A program made the translations under genes and the position numbers. Source: Veillonellaceae bacterium (GTDB taxonomy: Bacteria > Bacillota > Negativicutes > Veillonellales > Veillonellaceae). Taken from it: DNA of 15,092 nucleotides. Location of the stretch: NCBI GenBank assembly GCA_900765165.1, contig CAAFQR010000163.1:1-15092 (forward strand), written 5' to 3'. The notes below the pieces were generated by a model. That model was not told where the DNA came from. It did no database searches and was given only the letters and a program-made list of their open reading frames with translations. Below are positions 14,243 through 15,092 of this stretch, in pieces. The stretch's first letter is position 1. Every line of letters begins with the position of its first letter.

Positions 14243-14301
14243 CTAAGTAGTGATGATTACTTAGTAAGTGAATTTTATTATAAAAGTAAAATTTGTGTCA
14301 A
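14243..14301 (-). promoter_or_regulatory. glpT promoter with downstream operator-like repeat
   Basis: On the minus strand TTGACA (reverse of 14296-14301) is followed after 15-17 bp by an AT-rich -10 (TAATAA or ATAAAA, about 14273-14280). Just downstream is an inverted repeat, CTAAGTA (14243-14249) and TACTTAG (14258-14264) with an 8-bp centre, overlapped by a smaller palindrome ACTTAGTAAGT (14259-14269). This is a typical repressor position. Confidence 0.55.
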
Positions 14302-14520
14302 TAATAGGTAAAGTAATTGTAAAGATAAATAGCATGGATTTTAACGAAATGTGTAAATATATAAGTGAAATTAACTGCTCTATAGAAAAGAGTGAAGAAA
14401 TCTAATATTTCAAGAGCTTTGATTTGGTATATAATAGAGTCAAGGATATTTCTGTGAAATAAAAGGCAGCACCTGGTACGTGTTGCTCTTAGGTATTGGG
14501 CTTAGAAGGGAGTATTTATC
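14302..14520 (+). promoter_or_regulatory. Promoter and 5' leader of the thioesterase gene
   Basis: TATAAT at 14430-14435 is a consensus -10; the best -35 (TTTCAA, 14408-14413) is poor. The leader holds a 7-bp stem (GCAGCAC 14466-14472 with GTGTTGC 14480-14486) of unknown meaning. AGAAGGGAG at 14504-14512 is the ribosome site. The rest of the 14216-14520 gap is AT-rich and shows no gene I would defend. Confidence 0.45.
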
Positions 14521-14910
14521 ATGGCAGAAGCAATTGAAGTTGGCTTAACAGGTACAGCAACGACGGCTGTAAAGGAAATTAATACAGCGAAGGTTATGAA
14601 GAGCGGTTCGCTTCCGGTTTTTGCTACGCCGGCAATGTGCGCGTTGATGGAAGAAGCAGCACAGGAAACGATTAAGCCGTTCTTGGCAGAAGGCGAAGGT
14701 TCTGTAGGCATTAAGTTGTCCGTTACCCATGATGCACCGTCCGCTATTGGGTCGGTTATCATAGCAAAAGCCACCGTCGCAGCCGTTGATGGCCGCCGCG
14801 TTGACTTTGAAGTCGAAGCGTTTGACGGTGACTTGGTTATCGGGAAAGGAACGCATTCCCGATTTATTATTAACAACGAAAAATTTATGAGTAAATTGGA
14901 AAAACGCTAA
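14521..14910 (+). CDS. FlK-like hotdog thioesterase
   Basis: This 129-residue hotdog-fold protein resembles fluoroacetyl-CoA thioesterase FlK. The catalytic triad Thr42-Glu50-His76 of FlK has exact counterparts at Thr36, Glu44 and His70, with identical spacing (8 and 26 residues), in FATPAMCALMEEAA and SVTHDAP. FlK-family members outside fluoroacetate producers are common in anaerobes, where the natural thioester substrate is mostly unknown; they probably hydrolyse small acyl-CoAs to free CoA, or act as housekeeping thioesterases. They work as cytosolic dimers. It has its own promoter and is convergent with the truncated gene to its right. Nothing here suggests organofluorine metabolism. Confidence 0.85.
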   Translation: MAEAIEVGLTGTATTAVKEINTAKVMKSGSLPVFATPAMCALMEEAAQETIKPFLAEGEGSVGIKLSVTHDAPSAIGSVIIAKATVAAVDGRRVDFEVEAFDGDLVIGKGTHSRFIINNEKFMSKLEKR

Positions 14911-14957
14911 CCCTAAGCGTTGTTAGCTGTGCTGGCGCGGTTGGTTGGACGAGCGAT

Positions 14958-15092
14958 TTACTCGGCTACGATACCGGCTTTAGCTGCCAGCTGATTGACT
15001 AGGTTTTGTAAGCGTGCAATTTCTTGTTGCTGACTGGCCACTTGCTCTTGTAAGGGAGTGAGCTGGTTGGTCAGCTTTTTGTTATGCGCATC
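14958..15092 (-). CDS. Partial gene: C-terminal coiled coil
   Basis: The minus strand is open from the window edge to a TAA at 14958-14960, giving the last 44 residues of a longer protein. They form a regular coiled coil: hydrophobic residues at Leu7, Leu11, Leu14, Val18, Ile25, Leu28, Val32 and Leu35 follow a 4-3 heptad pattern with Gln at position 21. The tail ends AAKAGIVAE. Such ends occur in surface or phage-tail-fibre proteins and in chaperone-like domains, but 44 residues do not allow an identification. Confidence 0.6.
   Translation of the reverse strand, partial: DAHNKKLTNQLTPLQEQVASQQQEIARLQNLVNQLAAKAGIVAE

Noticed and set aside
14334..14405. 23-codon open frame (starts MDFNEMCKYISE) upstream of the thioesterase gene
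   Set aside because: No ribosome site ahead of it and AT-rich surroundings where short frames are expected by chance.
14903..14927. Overlapping hairpins AACGCT/AGCGTT and GCTAAC/GTTAGC after the thioesterase gene
   Set aside because: Short stems that exclude each other, with no T run on either side; not convincing as a terminator.

Overview
The window reads as ordinary chromosome of an anaerobic, low-oxygen bacterium with strong AGGAGG-type ribosome sites, short operons and clear stem-loop terminators. It has pyruvate formate-lyase (PFL) with its activase, a GlpT transporter, an aconitase-X operon and a FlK-like thioesterase. This mix, with a GC content that looks near 50% and AT-rich islands, suits a fermentative Bacillota, perhaps one of the Negativicutes. 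No rRNA or marker gene is present, so that placement is a guess from gene content.

Layout, left to right. (1) 174-581 (+): a small exported Met-rich protein with an internal duplication, a short repeat array past its stop and a terminator. (2) 946-3581 (+): an operon of aconitase-X large subunit, small (swivel) subunit and a divergent D-2-hydroxyacid dehydrogenase, ended by a long hairpin shared with the convergent unit. (3) 5968-3670 (-): a two-gene unit of PD-(D/E)XK nuclease plus SF1 (DUF2075/Schlafen-type) helicase and an overlapping MazG-like nucleotide pyrophosphohydrolase, with its own promoter. (4) 6496-6074 (-), divergent from 6665-8559 (+): an Rrf2/YwnA-like regulator facing two tandem sirtuin-like proteins. 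Two inverted repeats lie on the two opposed promoters. (5) 11835-8645 (-): a pfl operon in which PFL is split. A 712-residue body lacks the glycyl-radical segment, which is a separate 79-residue gene whose ribosome site lies in the body's last codons; pflA follows. (6) 12003-12751 (+): an AT-rich island with a decayed GNAT-like remnant and an unknown protein with a C-terminal membrane anchor. (7) 14215-12875 (-): glpT. (8) 14521-14910 (+): a FlK-type thioesterase, then the coiled-coil C-terminus of a gene cut by the window edge (-).

Three parts deserve attention: the two-chain PFL; the sirtuin pair, where one member has Gln and the other Glu at the catalytic His position, under what looks like direct Rrf2 control; and the nuclease-helicase/MazG pair, which has the build of a compact defence or nucleic-acid stress module. 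The aconitase-X operon is a probable catabolic pathway of unknown substrate. Functions rest on motif reading by eye, without database searches.
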